DNA of 12,211 nucleotides from MWDT01 sp035506315. Lineage in GTDB: Bacteria > Verrucomicrobiota > Verrucomicrobiia > Opitutales > Opitutaceae. Below the pieces are notes generated by a model. That model saw only the letters and a list, made by a program, of their open reading frames with translations, was not told the DNA's origin and did not search any database. Made by a program: the position numbers and the translations under genes. The stretch spans positions 1 through 12,211 of the forward strand of contig DATJPQ010000106.1 in the NCBI GenBank assembly GCA_035506315.1, read 5' to 3'. The first letter of the stretch is position 1. The number at the start of each line of letters is the position of its first letter. Shown piece by piece: positions 6,774 to 12,211 of the stretch.

Positions 6774-6800
6774 GGGCGGATGCGGGCGGGTGTAGGCGGG
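6774..6800 (+). other. G-quadruplex-type motif in nusA-infB gap
   Basis: Four GGG runs (6774-6776, 6784-6786, 6788-6790, 6798-6800) with loops of 7, 1 and 7 nt fit the canonical G3+N1-7 pattern on the plus (template) strand. The same stretch is a triplet of GGCGGR words at exact 10-bp spacing (6775, 6785, 6795). In GC-rich DNA this can arise by chance. Confidence 0.4.
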
Positions 6801-6806
6801 TGAAGT

Positions 6807-8048
6807 TTAGGGTGCGGGAGATGATTTGGCGGCGACGCGATCGACGATGGCCTGCGCTTCCTCGGGGGTGAAGCCGGCGCCCACGAGATCATCGGCCTCG
6901 ACGCCCTCGAACGCCGCGGGCGAATTGATTCCCATGTCGACGAGGCGCGCCGCGATGGCGGGATCGAACTCGTACCTGCCCACCAGCGAGGCAATGGCGG
7001 TGCCGCGCGGATCGTCGCCGGCGGCGCGGAATTCCTCGATGTCGAGCCGCCAGCCGATGAGACGCGAGGTCAGGCGCGCATTCTGGCCCTTGCGGCCGAT
7101 GGCGATCGCCAGGTCGTCGGTGGCGACCTTGAGCAGGATGCGGTGCGTTTTCTCGTCGACCACGATTTCGCGCGGCACGGCCGGCTTGAGCGCTTCGATG
7201 ATCATGTCGCGCGGATCCGGGTAGAATTTGACGATGTCGATCTTCTCCCCGCCGAGTTCCCGCACGATGGTCTTCACCCGGGCGCCACGCGCCCCGACAC
7301 ACGCTCCCACCGGATCGACCTTGGGATCGGTGGAGGTGACGGCGATCTTGGTGCGATAACCGGGCTCGCGGGCGAAAGCTTCGATCTTCACCGTGCCATC
7401 GGCGATTTCGGTGACCTCCAGCTCAAAGAGGCGACGCACAAATTTCGGGCTGCCACGGCTAAGGATGATCTCAGGACCGCGCGGGGTGCTGTCGATGTTA
7501 AGCAACAGGCAGCGAATGCGGTCGCCGGGCTGGTATTCCTCGCCCGGCACCTGCTCCTTGCTCGGGAGGAGGGCCTCGGCCTTGCCGAGGTCGATGTAGA
7601 TATCGCCCCGCTCGCGACGGCGCACCGTGCCGGTCACGATGTTGCCGACCATGTCCTTAAAGTCGTCGTAGATGCGGTCTTTCTCGAACTGGCGGATCCG
7701 TTGCATCACGGCCTGTCGCGCCGTCTGCGCGGCAATCCGGCCGAGCGTCGAAGGATCGATTTCCTTCTCGATGATTTCCCCGAGCAGCACACCGGGTTTC
7801 AGGGGTTGCGCCTTCTCTATGTGAATCTCTGTCTTGGGATTGCTAACCGAATCGACTACCTTGAGCAAGGCCCACGCCTTGAGTGTACCGTTCTTGGGAT
7901 TGATCTCGATTTTCAGCTCCTGGCCGGAGTTGACGCCCTTTTGTGCGGCCGTCTTCAAAGCATTGGTGATCGTGGCGATCATGTCGACACGACTAATGCC
8001 CTTCTCTTTCTCCATGTATTCCAGGACGGAAAGGATTTCGCTACTCAT
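6807..8048 (-). CDS. nusA: Transcription termination/antitermination factor NusA
   Basis: A 413-aa RNA-polymerase-associated factor controlling pausing, intrinsic termination and antitermination. Domains: N-terminal RNAP-binding domain (1 to about 130, with IAAQTARQAVMQRIRQFEKDR at 105-125); S1 (about 135-200, GNIVTGTVRRRERGDIYIDLG); KH1 (about 205-285, including DPVGACVGARGARVKTIVREL and FYPDP); KH2 (about 290-340, AIAIGRKGQNARLTSRL); and one C-terminal helix-hairpin-helix-like repeat (about 360-405). E. coli NusA has two such C-terminal repeats; here there is space for only one. The start is ATG at 8048. An intrinsic terminator ends 18 nt before it and no Shine-Dalgarno is present, so expression probably depends on read-through. 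rimP, the usual upstream partner, is replaced by a DUF2851 gene. Confidence 0.97.
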   Translation of the reverse strand: MSSEILSVLEYMEKEKGISRVDMIATITNALKTAAQKGVNSGQELKIEINPKNGTLKAWALLKVVDSVSNPKTEIHIEKAQPLKPGVLLGEIIEKEIDPSTLGRIAAQTARQAVMQRIRQFEKDRIYDDFKDMVGNIVTGTVRRRERGDIYIDLGKAEALLPSKEQVPGEEYQPGDRIRCLLLNIDSTPRGPEIILSRGSPKFVRRLFELEVTEIADGTVKIEAFAREPGYRTKIAVTSTDPKVDPVGACVGARGARVKTIVRELGGEKIDIVKFYPDPRDMIIEALKPAVPREIVVDEKTHRILLKVATDDLAIAIGRKGQNARLTSRLIGWRLDIEEFRAAGDDPRGTAIASLVGRYEFDPAIAARLVDMGINSPAAFEGVEADDLVGAGFTPEEAQAIVDRVAAKSSPAP

Positions 8049-8066
8049 AGGTTGTGTTTGCGGGAC

Positions 8067-8094
8067 AAAAAAAAGCGGGCTGTAAGGCCCACTT
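8067..8094 (-). terminator. Intrinsic terminator in nusA leader (candidate attenuator)
   Basis: The minus-strand RNA forms AAGUGGGC (8094-8087), loop CUUACA, GCCCGCUU (8080-8073), then a U-run through 8067 (eight T, the first two also closing the stem). There is one G-U pair in the stem. It ends 18 nt before the nusA ATG. The 7-nt segment 8110-8104 (CTCACTT) can instead pair with 8094-8088 (AAGTGGG) across a 9-nt loop, which would block the terminator stem. The plus-strand reading has a C-A mismatch and an interrupted T-run, so the signal favours leftward transcription. Confidence 0.75.
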
Positions 8095-8110
8095 TCTTTT
8101 GGGAAGTGAG

Positions 8111-8122
8111 ATTGTTAGAGGG
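8111..8122 (-). promoter_or_regulatory. boxA-like sequence in nusA leader
   Basis: Minus-strand CCCTCTAACAAT resembles the rRNA leader boxA (core CTCTTTAACAAT), the NusB/S10 recognition element for antitermination, and lies just before the terminator. If transcription starts at the adjacent promoter, the first bases may not be transcribed, so full boxA function would need transcripts from further upstream. Resemblance by eye only. Confidence 0.3.
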
Positions 8123-8125
8123 TGC

Positions 8126-8155
8126 AACGTATCCAGCGCGGGGATTTATTGTCAA
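8126..8155 (-). promoter_or_regulatory. Candidate sigma70-type promoter for nusA operon
   Basis: A perfect -35 TTGACA (8155-8150) and a -10 TACGTT (8131-8126; keeps the leading TA and final T) are separated by 18 bp. The predicted start is near 8119, giving a leader of about 70 nt that contains the terminator. The -35 overlaps the TGA stop of the DUF2851 gene (8154-8152). Confidence 0.5.
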
Positions 8156-9399
8156 GCCCCGCGGCCCGCCGACGGCGGCTGGGGAAACCCCTCAGCCTGC
8201 TCGCGAACAAGCCACCACCCGAGAAGACCTTGGATAAGACCGTGGCAGGCGGGTTGCATGCGCGCCGACAGAGTCCCGAGTTCGCGCAATACGCGGTTCA
8301 TTTGGGCCGGTGAATCGCCCGGATACCAATGATACCACAACGCCGAAATTGTCGTCCTGCCCCGGGCGGCCAGCAAAGGCAACCAGCCATCGCAAATGAG
8401 GTTGTCGAGGCGGGAACCACCCACTGCGCCACCTGTGATCTCGAGGGCCAGCCGCTTGCGCCAGTCGGCAAAGTGGCCCGCCCGGCGCACCGCCGCCGTC
8501 GGTCCGGAAATGCTGGCGACATCGGGCAACTGCGCCCCCAGCGCGGCCAGCCGCGCGGGCCAGGCCGGCACGGTCCGCACCCATCCGGCATATTGCCGCA
8601 AGCGGGAGCGTGGATGGTTGGCCGGCCGGACGCCTTGCAGGCTCCAGTGGGCCAACCCGGTCGCGGTCGCAAAAACCTCCTCGGCAGTGACGGCTCCCCT
8701 CGCCCACTCCACCAACGGCCAGCGCGTCGCCACGCTCAACATCGGCGCGCGGTTGAAACGGTAGCCGAGGACTTCGAGCGCCGTGTGGTGGCATGCCCCC
8801 TCCCAGCCGAGGCGGTCGATCCGCATCCGGGCGAAGTGCGTTTTCAAACGCCAGCGCAATTCCGCATGTCGTCGGAGCAGCGCCAGCAGCTCGGCGGCGG
8901 GCAACGGGCTCAATTCCTCGAGGGTCCGCGCCAGGGGCCGGTTGGCCAGCCGCTCCACCGCTTCGTCGGCCGCGTATTCCTCGAGGTCGTGTTGCAGGAG
9001 CGGCAACAACACGAGCACCGGAATCGCCTGTCCGTTCGCTCCGCGCGTCACATGCCCGGCAGTCGGCGGGAACAGCACCACGTGCAGCACCACGCCATCG
9101 TACGCGGGATCCTGCGCATGGCGGTGCCCCACCCAATCGCCGGCATACAAGTGCAACTCGACGTCGCCCACGATCATCCGGTCGCCAAGGCGCAACCGCG
9201 CGCCGCGAAAATCCGGTCCGCCGAGCCGGTTCCATTTTCCCGCCTGCACGATCGAGAGCGCCCGGCCGTCCATCGTCCGCGCGGCGGTCCGGTCGAACTC
9301 CCCGCGCAGCCAGATCTTTTGTAGCAACTGCTCCGGAAACGAAAATGGTCCGTAGAACCCCTGGACCTCCGCGACGCTTGAGGAGATTTCCGCGCTCAT
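8152..9399 (-). CDS. DUF2851 family protein
   Basis: A 415-aa protein that I recognise as DUF2851, a conserved family of unknown function. Characteristic stretches are the N-terminal LQKIWLRGEFDRTAARTMDGRALSI..GKWNRLGGPDFRGARLRLGDRMIVGDVELHLYAGDW, followed by HAQDPAYDGVVLHVVL; then a Leu/Ala/Arg-rich helical middle (ELLALLRRHAELRWR) and the C-terminal GGSRLDNLICDGWLPLLAA..WYHWYPGD. The conserved His, Asp and Glu residues of the GDVELH and DPAYDGVVLHVV segments look like a nuclease-type or metal-binding core, but that is inference. I chose ATG 9399 because it is preceded by AGGTGAG at good spacing; the frame is open to 9564, but that extension overlaps the likely promoter and does not resemble the family. 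No signal peptide or membrane segment is apparent. The stop overlaps the nusA -35. Confidence 0.82.
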   Translation of the reverse strand: MSAEISSSVAEVQGFYGPFSFPEQLLQKIWLRGEFDRTAARTMDGRALSIVQAGKWNRLGGPDFRGARLRLGDRMIVGDVELHLYAGDWVGHRHAQDPAYDGVVLHVVLFPPTAGHVTRGANGQAIPVLVLLPLLQHDLEEYAADEAVERLANRPLARTLEELSPLPAAELLALLRRHAELRWRLKTHFARMRIDRLGWEGACHHTALEVLGYRFNRAPMLSVATRWPLVEWARGAVTAEEVFATATGLAHWSLQGVRPANHPRSRLRQYAGWVRTVPAWPARLAALGAQLPDVASISGPTAAVRRAGHFADWRKRLALEITGGAVGGSRLDNLICDGWLPLLAARGRTTISALWYHWYPGDSPAQMNRVLRELGTLSARMQPACHGLIQGLLGWWLVREQAEGFPQPPSAGRGA

Positions 9400-9562
9400 C
9401 TTCGCCTCACCTTCGCACTCGTGCCACGCCATGCCGCCACCGTGGTAGCCTGCCTCCACGCCGGCCGGTGCGCGCCCATCGGCAACCGGCGCCATGCCGG
9501 CCGTGCGGGCTGGGTCAGGATACGATCGGTGAACAGGGGGCGCGCGATTGACATCGCAATAC

Positions 9563-9589
9563 ATTGTATCGCGTAAAATATTTTTTCAA
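9563..9589 (-). promoter_or_regulatory. Candidate promoter for DUF2851 gene
   Basis: -35-like TTGAAA (9589-9584) and -10 TACAAT (9568-9563) with 15 bp between, in the only AT-rich patch of the 9400-9687 gap. The spacing is short, which lowers confidence. It implies a leader of about 155 nt before the 9399 ATG. The rest of the gap holds only the hairpin at 9611-9632 and a small GCGAT/ATCGC hairpin at 9544-9557. Confidence 0.4.
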
Positions 9590-9610
9590 GCCAGGAATCC
9601 GCGGTTGATC

Positions 9611-9632
9611 GCAGAACGGGAAGCCGTTCCGC
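9611..9632 (-). terminator. Stable hairpin downstream of tsaD, possible 3' end
   Basis: GCGGAACGG (9632-9624), loop CUUC, CCGTTCTGC (9619-9611): nine pairs including one G-U, 56 nt after the tsaD stop. No U-run follows, so it is not a classic intrinsic terminator. It may mark or protect the 3' end of the ctpA-tsaD transcript, since a promoter-like pair for the next gene follows directly. Confidence 0.35.
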
Positions 9633-9687
9633 TACGTGGCGGCAGCGCATCCGCGCGGCCGGCGACGTGTATCCCAGACCTACCGCC

Positions 9688-10719
9688 TCACAATTCCAGG
9701 CTCGGTTCGATCGTGAGCGCGAGGCCGCGCGCATCGCAACCGGCGCGGTCGGCCCAGGCGGCAAATGCGATCATGCCGGCGTTGTCACCCGTGTGCTGCG
9801 GTTGTGCGGCGAGCAATGGGATTTGACTGCGTTGCGCGAGGCTTTCGGCGGCGGCACGCAGAGTCCGGTTGTTGGCCACGCCGCCCGACAGTCCGAGGCT
9901 GCGGTACCGCGGCGCGCCCCGCTCCAATGCCAGACGCATCTTGCGGATCAGGGCGTCGATCACCGCCTGCTGGTAGCTCGCGCACAGATCGGGCAGCCGC
10001 GCCCGCACGGCTGCAACCGGCATTTTCTCGATGAGATAGCGCAGGCTCGTCTTCAGGCCGGAGAAGCTGAAATCCAATTCGCTGCGCGGCCCGATGCCGC
10101 GCGGAAAGTCGAATGCGTCGGCCCGGCCCTGCGCCGCGAGGCGCTCGATCAGCGGCCCGCCGGGATAGCCGAGGCCGAGGAGCTTTGCGCCCTTGTCGAG
10201 CGCTTCGCCGGCCGCGTCGTCGCGGGTCGACGAGAGCACCGTCACGCGGCGCGCCGCGTCGAGGGTGAAGAGCAGCGTGTTGCCGCCCGAGACGATCAGC
10301 CCGAGGTGCGGCAGCAATGCCGCCAGCCGCGCGTCAAACTCCGCCGGCGCAGCCGCATGGGTCGCGAGGAACGGCGACCAGACGTGACCGCGCAGATGGT
10401 TCACCCCCACCAGCGGCACGCGCCAGGCGAGAGCGAGCGCCTTGGCCGCAGCGGTGCCGATGGCCAGGCAGGCGGCCAGACCGGGCCCATGTGTCACCGC
10501 CACCGTGTCGATGCGCGCCCATTCTGGCGTGCCCTGCGCGCGCTCCAGCAGCGGCGCAAAGTTGCGCAGGTGTTCGCGCGTGGCGAGATCGGGCACCACG
10601 CCGCCATGCCGCTCGTGCAGGGCGATCTGACTTTGCACCCATTCGCCCGTCAAACCTCGTGCGGGGTCGAAGAGCGCGACCGCCGTTTCATCGCAGGAAC
10701 TCTCGAGCGCCAGGATCAT
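9688..10719 (-). CDS. tsaD: tRNA N6-adenosine threonylcarbamoyltransferase TsaD
   Basis: A 343-aa ASKHA-fold enzyme that transfers threonylcarbamoyl from TC-AMP to A37 of ANN-decoding tRNAs, working with TsaB and TsaE. The N-terminus MILALESSCDETAVAL is diagnostic. Metal ligands H108 and H112 lie in VNHLRGH, and D312 in TGDNAGMIA. Other signature blocks are GGVVPDLATREH, THGPGLAACLAIG, LIVSGGNTLL, DDAAGEALDKGAKLLGLGYPGGP and SGGVANNRTLR. Length is normal for the family. The ATG overlaps the ctpA stop by 4 nt (ATGA), so the pair is probably translationally coupled. The nearby sequence contains neither tsaB nor tsaE. This essential gene appears complete. Confidence 0.97.
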   Translation of the reverse strand: MILALESSCDETAVALFDPARGLTGEWVQSQIALHERHGGVVPDLATREHLRNFAPLLERAQGTPEWARIDTVAVTHGPGLAACLAIGTAAAKALALAWRVPLVGVNHLRGHVWSPFLATHAAAPAEFDARLAALLPHLGLIVSGGNTLLFTLDAARRVTVLSSTRDDAAGEALDKGAKLLGLGYPGGPLIERLAAQGRADAFDFPRGIGPRSELDFSFSGLKTSLRYLIEKMPVAAVRARLPDLCASYQQAVIDALIRKMRLALERGAPRYRSLGLSGGVANNRTLRAAAESLAQRSQIPLLAAQPQHTGDNAGMIAFAAWADRAGCDARGLALTIEPSLEL

Positions 10720-12020
10720 CGCTTGACCGATTGCGGCGGGCGGTCGGGCAGCACCCCGCGTCCGGCGAGCACGTTGACGCCCTTGAGCACCTCGATGGCG
10801 GCCTGCAATTGCCGGTCCTCGATCGGGGTGAAGCCAAAACGCGCGGCAAATTCCTTCGGATCGGAGAGGTCGCTGCGATTGCGCTGAAGCCGCAATTCGT
10901 CGTCCTCCTCGGGCGTCATCACGACCTCGATTTGCGGCTCGATGCCCTTCTCGTGGATGGTGACGCCGCTTGGCGTGTAGTAACGGGCGGTGGTCAGCCG
11001 CAGCCCCTCGCCGTTCTTCAGCTTGAAGATCGACTGCACGGACCCCTTGCCGAAGGAGCGCTCGCCGACGATCACCGCCCGGCCGGTGTCCTTGAGCGCA
11101 CCGGCCACGATCTCGGCGGCGCTGGCACTGCCGGCGTTGATGAGCACGGCCACCGGCAGGGTGAGCGGCTCGCCCTCGGTCTCCGCCCGGAAGTCCTCGC
11201 GGTCCTTGGGGCGGCGACCCTGCGTATAGACGATCAATTCGCCCTTGCGGAAGAAGGGCTCGGCCACGTCCACGGCGGCGTCGAGCAGGCCGCCGGGGTT
11301 GTTGCGCAAATCGAGCACCAGGCTGGTGATGCCCTGCTTCAACAGGCTGTCGAGCGCCCGGTCGAATTCCTCGGTCGTGTGCTCGGAAAATTCGGCCAGC
11401 TGGAGATAACCGATGCCATCGGCCATCACCCGCACATCGCGGACACTTTCCACCTTGATGATCTCGCGCGTGATCGTCAGCTCAAGCTGCTTCTGCGTGC
11501 TCGGGCGGAGCAGTTTCACCACGACCTTGGTCTGCGGTTTGCCCCGGAGCAGATCGATCACGTCGTTCATGTTGGTGCCGCGCTCGATGACTTTGCCGTC
11601 GACCGCGACGATCTCGTCGCCCCGCAGGATGCCGGCGCGCTCCCCCGGCGAACCAGCGAGCGGGGCGATCACCAGCATGCGTCCCTCGCGTCGCTCCACC
11701 TGGATGCCGATGCCGCCGAAATCGCCGCGCATCTCCTCATCGAGTTCTTGAAAGTCGCGGGCCTCGAGGAATTCGGAGTGCGGATCGAGCGTTTCCACCA
11801 TGCCATGCAGCGCCTCCCGCGTGAGCTTGTCGTAGGCGGCCTGATCGGGTTCGACGTAGTTTTCGTTCACGAGCTTGAGCACATCGCGCACGTAGTCGGC
11901 GGAATGGTTGAGCTCGCGATTCGGGAAAATATTCCAACTCCACGCCAGCCGCGTGGCTCCGCCGGTGACCATGAGCCCGAGGGCCACACCGGCCGCGATG
12001 ATGAGGATGCGTTTGAACAT
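10716..12020 (-). CDS. ctpA: Carboxy-terminal processing protease, S41 family (CtpA)
   Basis: A 434-aa membrane-anchored serine protease expected to act on the outer face of the cytoplasmic membrane. Residues 5-24 form an uncleaved or signal-type hydrophobic segment (ILIIAAGVALGLMVTGG). A PDZ domain (about 100-175, FGGIGIQVE through RAGILRGDEIVAVDG) binds substrate C-termini. The protease core has DLRNNPGGLLD (237-247), NAGSASAAEI with catalytic Ser at S300, and FGKGSVQ with general base Lys K325; D311 lies at the spacing of the conserved aspartate. The S-to-K spacing of 25 equals that in E. coli Prc. ATG at 12020 has GAGG five nt upstream. Substrates are unknown; family roles include maturation of envelope proteins and regulation of cell-wall hydrolases. 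Confidence 0.96.
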   Translation of the reverse strand: MFKRILIIAAGVALGLMVTGGATRLAWSWNIFPNRELNHSADYVRDVLKLVNENYVEPDQAAYDKLTREALHGMVETLDPHSEFLEARDFQELDEEMRGDFGGIGIQVERREGRMLVIAPLAGSPGERAGILRGDEIVAVDGKVIERGTNMNDVIDLLRGKPQTKVVVKLLRPSTQKQLELTITREIIKVESVRDVRVMADGIGYLQLAEFSEHTTEEFDRALDSLLKQGITSLVLDLRNNPGGLLDAAVDVAEPFFRKGELIVYTQGRRPKDREDFRAETEGEPLTLPVAVLINAGSASAAEIVAGALKDTGRAVIVGERSFGKGSVQSIFKLKNGEGLRLTTARYYTPSGVTIHEKGIEPQIEVVMTPEEDDELRLQRNRSDLSDPKEFAARFGFTPIEDRQLQAAIEVLKGVNVLAGRGVLPDRPPQSVKR

Positions 12021-12100
12021 GACGCCTCACTGTGGGCCGGGAGTTGGCGTTTGTAAATGGGTTCGTCGCGACCGGCCAACTCAACCCAATGGCGCACCAT

Positions 12101-12211
12101 TCACGGGAGCTGCGCTTCGAATCGATAGCACCCCGAGCCAATGTGGAAGACCGCCGCGCCGTTTGCCGCCTCCACTTGTGACACCCCACGGGCACGTGCG
12201 GCTGGCTGGCC
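12101..12211 (-). CDS. C-terminal fragment of an upstream gene, possibly GH78 alpha-L-rhamnosidase-like
   Basis: One minus frame is open from the window edge to a TGA at 12103-12101, giving the last 36 residues of a protein. The ending HIGSGCYRFEAQLP resembles the C-terminus of bacterial alpha-L-rhamnosidases and some other glycoside hydrolases, which often close with a 'xxGSGxYxFE' strand of the terminal beta-sandwich. Support is a short motif only. Other frames are also open here, as expected in GC-rich DNA, so the frame choice depends on that motif. The 80-nt gap to ctpA has a short ATGG/CCAT hairpin (12100-12089) and no convincing promoter. Confidence 0.35.
   Translation of the reverse strand, partial: GQPAARARGVSQVEAANGAAVFHIGSGCYRFEAQLP

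Noticed and set aside
7143..8237. 364-codon plus-strand frame over nusA
   Set aside because: Antisense shadow of NusA; it runs into the leader terminator region with no family signature.
9400..9564. 55-codon upstream extension of the DUF2851 gene
   Set aside because: It overlaps the likely -10 element, is unlike the family, and a better start with Shine-Dalgarno exists at 9399.
9548..9579. Plus-strand TTGACA...TAAAAT promoter-like pair
   Set aside because: The spacing is 20 bp and no plus-strand gene follows; the AT-rich patch more likely serves the leftward DUF2851 gene.
10317..12056. 579-codon plus-strand frame opposite ctpA and tsaD
   Set aside because: Antisense shadow of two well-supported genes; no domain, promoter or ribosome site.
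11867..12100. 77-codon minus-strand frame starting just after the upstream stop (TGA/ATG junction)
   Set aside because: It runs out of frame into ctpA and has no family similarity; ctpA has its own ATG with GAGG.

Overview
The window is GC-rich bacterial chromosome with compact coding, and every supported gene reads leftward (minus strand). Gene content and order suggest Verrucomicrobiota, perhaps Opitutaceae-like. The basis is a DUF2851 protein, mostly absent Shine-Dalgarno sequences, GC-rich 'cggcttcgg/gccggggca' repeats beside a small GIY-YIG gene, and an 'ACTAATGA' intergenic repeat. This is inference from pattern memory, not a search.

Layout in transcription order (right to left): the last 36 codons of an upstream gene (12211-12101, possibly a glycoside hydrolase); ctpA (S41 processing protease) overlapping tsaD (tRNA t6A transferase) by 4 bp; a 288-bp gap with a hairpin and a promoter-like pair; a DUF2851 gene; then a compact leader with a promoter, a boxA-like stretch and an intrinsic terminator ending 18 nt before nusA. 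The translation/RNA operon nusA-infB-rbfA-nrnA-truB-ribF follows, then tRNA-Val(GAC). Beyond the tRNA lie a repeat cluster and a GIY-YIG nuclease gene cut by the window edge.

The nusA-ribF block is the classic bacterial transcription/translation-coupling operon: NusA (elongation, termination), IF-2 (initiation), RbfA (16S maturation), a DHH nano-RNase, TruB (Psi55 of tRNA) and RibF (FMN/FAD synthesis). The usual partners rimP (before nusA), ylxR/ylxQ (between nusA and infB) and rpsO (after ribF) are not in this window.

The most interesting non-coding signals are: (1) the nusA leader, where a strong terminator and a competing antiterminator pairing lie between the likely promoter and the start codon, suggesting attenuation, possibly autogenous; (2) a 251-bp nested palindromic element between nrnA and truB, with 36-bp terminal inverted repeats made of three 10-bp units around a convergent pair of GTAG-headed REP-like hairpins; (3) the repeat cluster joining the tRNA 3' end to the GIY-YIG gene. 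The protein-coding genes themselves look ordinary and intact.
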